Of a stretch of 64,000 nt of DNA, positions 61,692 through 64,000 are shown in pieces. Source of the stretch: Lentimicrobium sp. L6 (GTDB lineage Bacteria; Bacteroidota; Bacteroidia; Bacteroidales; UBA12170); NCBI RefSeq assembly GCF_013166655.1, contig NZ_JABKCA010000001.1, forward strand, positions 62,001 through 126,000, in the 5' to 3' direction. Under the pieces are notes generated by a model. The model worked only from the letters and a program-made list of their open reading frames with translations, made no database searches and had not been told where the DNA came from. The stretch's first letter is position 1. Each line of letters opens with the position of its first letter. The translations under genes were made by a program, and so were the position numbers.

Positions 61692-63653
61692 ATGGGTGAG
61701 TTTGAAGTGTTGATTGTTGAGGATGAGGTGATTAATGCTAAAGTTCTTCAAGAGTTTTTAGAGAGCAAAGGTTATAAAATACTTGATGTCGTAACTTCAG
61801 GCGAAGCTGCCATAGATTATGTTGGTATAAAAAAACCAGATTTAATTCTGATGGATATTGAACTTGATGGGAAAATATCTGGTATAGAGGCAGTAGAACA
61901 TATTAATAAGAACGACAAAATACCTATTCTTTATATCACAAGCCAAACTGATAAGCAAGTTGTGAAACGGGCAAAAGAAACGGAGCCTGTTGGATATATT
62001 ATCAAACCATTTTCACCTTTACAATTAGAGATTACATTGGAAATGGCACGCAAGAAAGTTTTAGTAGATCAGGAACTTCTAAACTATCAATTGTATTTAG
62101 AGCATTTGGTTGTAGATCGCACCAAAGAGTTGATTAATGAAGTTGAGCTAACCAAATCGGCTCGGCAGCAAGCCATAGAGAATGAGATTAAACTTAAAGC
62201 TATAACGACTGCTGCCAATGATGCCATTGTGTTATTTGATGAATATGGTCAAGTTAAATTCTGGAATAAGGCAGCTGAAAAAATGTTTCTTTACGATGAA
62301 GAGGATATTTTAGATAATAATATTCGCGTTCTGTTTTCCTCTGATAATGAGAATGATGACTTTGCTCGAGGTTTAGAAACCATACAGCATGCCATTGATA
62401 ATCATCTACTTGGGGAAAATATTGAGTTTGTAGCTACTAAAGCGGATGGTAGCGAAATCCCTGTAGAAATGTCTTTGGCAGCCGTTGATATTGACGATGA
62501 GCATTTGGTTTTAAGTATAATGAGAGATATCAGTCAACGCAAACATGACTTAGAAGAAATAAAAAGATTTAAATTAATTTCGGATTTGGCAAATTATGGT
62601 TTGGCCATTACCAATGACATAGGTGAGTTTGTATATGTAAACAAATACTTTGCTGAATTAATAGAATATGAGCAAGAAGAAATGTTAGGAAGAAGCTTTT
62701 TTACAGTAACACCTAGGGTTTCTAAATCTGAAATCGCAGATTTTGTGGAGAAATCTTCAAATATCCATGGTGGTGAGGGTCTCGAACTTATAGTGGTGAG
62801 TAAAAGTGAGAAAGAGATTCCTGTCATGTTTAATAGTGTTATTATTCGTGATAAATATGGAGCTCCAAAGTTTTACGCCGTTTCAGCAACCGATATTCGT
62901 GAGCGAAAAGAATATGAAGAGAATATACTAAAAGCTAAGAGATTGGCCGAGGAGTCTGATAGGATGAAAACAGCGTTTCTTTCAACCATATCTCATGAAC
63001 TAAGAACTCCCTTAAATGCCATTATAGGGTTTGCGGAGTTAATTAGAGTGACAGAAGTAGATATGGATGACGTTAAGGATTTTAACGATGAAATATATAA
63101 AGGAGGCAATCATCTACTTTCTATTGTAGAAGATATTCTAGATATTAGTATGCTGGAAAGCAAGGATCTTAAGATATATCCAGTAGAATTTTCTCTCAAT
63201 AATCTGATGAAAATAGTCCATCAAAAATTTTACTCCAATCAGAGATATGATAATCATAATATTAATTTGGTTTGGAAAGGGAATAGAAAAGATGGAGAAG
63301 AAGTCTTCTTCACAGATAACAGTAAGCTGGAGCAGATTTTGACCAAGCTTATTGACAATGCATTTAAGTTCTCCACCAAAGGAACCATAGAGTTTGGCTA
63401 TAAATACAACGAAAAAGAGAATTTATATGACTTTTATGTTAAAGATGAAGGAAAAGGTATACAAGGAACCAAATTAACTGATATATTTGAAAGTTTTAAG
63501 CAAGCTGAGGAAGGAAATAACCGTGCGCACGATGGTTTGGGTCTTGGTTTGTCAATAGTTAACCAATTATTAGAATTAATGAAGGGGGAGATTTATGTTG
63601 ACTCTGAGCTTGGAAAAGGCTCAATCTTTACTTTCAACATCAATCAAGCTTAA
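61692..63653 (+). CDS. REC-PAS-PAS histidine kinase without membrane domain
   Basis: The 653-residue cytoplasmic protein starts with a receiver domain (about 1-125; phospho-acceptor Asp55 in LMDIELDG, Lys in IKPFSP). A coil and two PAS domains follow (about 165-285, AITTAANDAIVLFDEYG, and 290-410, ISDLANYGLAITNDIG). HisKA carries His435 (ISHELRTPLNAII), and the ATPase has DNAFKFS, DEGKGI and GLGLGLSIV. The N-terminal receiver would let another kinase control it. A stand-alone receiver protein follows 18 nt downstream and is the likely partner. Confidence 0.93.
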   Translation: MGEFEVLIVEDEVINAKVLQEFLESKGYKILDVVTSGEAAIDYVGIKKPDLILMDIELDGKISGIEAVEHINKNDKIPILYITSQTDKQVVKRAKETEPVGYIIKPFSPLQLEITLEMARKKVLVDQELLNYQLYLEHLVVDRTKELINEVELTKSARQQAIENEIKLKAITTAANDAIVLFDEYGQVKFWNKAAEKMFLYDEEDILDNNIRVLFSSDNENDDFARGLETIQHAIDNHLLGENIEFVATKADGSEIPVEMSLAAVDIDDEHLVLSIMRDISQRKHDLEEIKRFKLISDLANYGLAITNDIGEFVYVNKYFAELIEYEQEEMLGRSFFTVTPRVSKSEIADFVEKSSNIHGGEGLELIVVSKSEKEIPVMFNSVIIRDKYGAPKFYAVSATDIRERKEYEENILKAKRLAEESDRMKTAFLSTISHELRTPLNAIIGFAELIRVTEVDMDDVKDFNDEIYKGGNHLLSIVEDILDISMLESKDLKIYPVEFSLNNLMKIVHQKFYSNQRYDNHNINLVWKGNRKDGEEVFFTDNSKLEQILTKLIDNAFKFSTKGTIEFGYKYNEKENLYDFYVKDEGKGIQGTKLTDIFESFKQAEEGNNRAHDGLGLGLSIVNQLLELMKGEIYVDSELGKGSIFTFNINQA

Positions 63654-63671
63654 ACACTTAATTATTGCAAA

Positions 63672-64000
63672 ATGAATGAATCTTATAATGTGAATGAATA
63701 CCAGTGGGAAGGTAAAACTGTTTTAATTGCTGAAGATATAACCAGTAACTATAACTTTTTGCGACTATTATTAAAGCGTTCAAAAATTGAAATCATTTGG
63801 GTTGAAAATGGACAGGATGCTTTAACTGAAGTCCAAAATAATGATAACATAGATTTGTTGTTATTAGATATTAACTTGCCTATTATGAATGGTTATGAAG
63901 CAGCCGAAGCCATCAAGAAAATTAGACCAGAGCTTCCAATTATTGCCCAAACAGCTTATGCTTTAGAGGGTGATAGGGAAAAAGCGCTATTAGCTGGTTG
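63672..64000 (+). CDS. Response regulator receiver protein, cut by window edge
   Basis: The frame from ATG 63672 stays open to the end of the window (109 codons). It encodes a receiver domain with acidic pocket residues in LIAEDITSN and the phospho-acceptor Asp66 in LLLDINLPIMNGYEA. The helix sequence AQTAYALEGDREKALLAGC is typical of receivers paired with hybrid kinases. It lies 18 nt after the REC-PAS kinase and so belongs to the same operon. Whether an output domain follows is beyond the window. Confidence 0.9.
   Translation, partial: MNESYNVNEYQWEGKTVLIAEDITSNYNFLRLLLKRSKIEIIWVENGQDALTEVQNNDNIDLLLLDINLPIMNGYEAAEAIKKIRPELPIIAQTAYALEGDREKALLAG

Noticed and set aside
1-64000. CRISPR array, tRNA, rRNA, insertion sequence or prophage
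   Set aside because: I saw no regularly spaced repeats, no cloverleaf-like intergenic sequence and no transposase, integrase or structural phage gene.

Overview
The window reads as chromosome of an AT-rich, probably marine member of the Bacteroidota (Bacteroidia). The evidence is type IX secretion (PorT plus two proteins with T9SS C-terminal sorting domains), TonB receptors with carboxypeptidase-like N-terminal domains, GH97/GH2 glycosidases, a TGS-uridine-kinase fusion, a fused mutase of the IcmF type, menaquinone methyltransferase next to porT, absence of clear Shine-Dalgarno sequences, and many TAnnTTTG promoter boxes (the Bacteroidota -7 element). I see no tRNA, rRNA, IS element, prophage or CRISPR array.

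Layout. 1-12 kb: IcmF-type mutase (cut by the left edge), a repeat-rich intergenic patch, a beta-lactamase-fold hydrolase, purE, a MORN-like protein, and a divergent glycan locus (GH2 beta-mannosidase against a membrane protein plus GH97). 12-20 kb: a secreted Asp-box/VPS10-like propeller, two tandem paralogous TPR sensor kinases and an orphan Dam methylase. 20-26 kb: TonB receptor operon, rpmB, and a PEGA lipoprotein with a PagL-like deacylase. 25.8-26.7 kb: a lone Bro-N antirepressor-like gene with foreign-looking composition and an internal 37-nt palindrome. 26.7-35.2 kb: a leftward run of ClC channel, PatB-like lyase, GT2, DUF4199, QueD, secreted endonuclease I, MntP-like exporter and nucleoside kinase. 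35.4-35.8 kb: a small secreted repeat protein resembling the 7(1) septoil-knot family. 35.8-41 kb: a 1718-residue sensor kinase with about nine PAS domains. 41-51 kb: envelope genes (EamA transporter, sugar aminotransferase, beta-barrel protein, waaA, flavoproteins, porT, ubiE, heptose-7-P kinase). 51-53 kb: a Cache/HAMP histidine kinase broken by a frameshift exactly at a seven-G run. 53-55 kb: grpE-dnaJ. 55-58.3 kb: HMA lipoprotein, ccoG, ccoH and a SafE-like membrane protein (cbb3 oxidase assembly) without the oxidase genes. 58-64 kb: SDR, a small acidic protein, a PhoB/PhoR-like pair, a REC-PAS-PAS kinase and a response regulator cut by the right edge.

The window is unusually rich in signal transduction: six histidine kinases (one frameshifted) but only two separate response regulators, so three kinases are orphans. 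Several starts are fixed by promoters or terminators rather than by the longest reading frame. Four genes have a TAnnTTTG box only 4-6 nt before the ATG, which suggests leaderless mRNAs. The best leads for something new are the knot-like repeat protein, the poly-G-interrupted kinase, the leaderless-promoter pattern, and the Bro-N gene with its internal palindrome.
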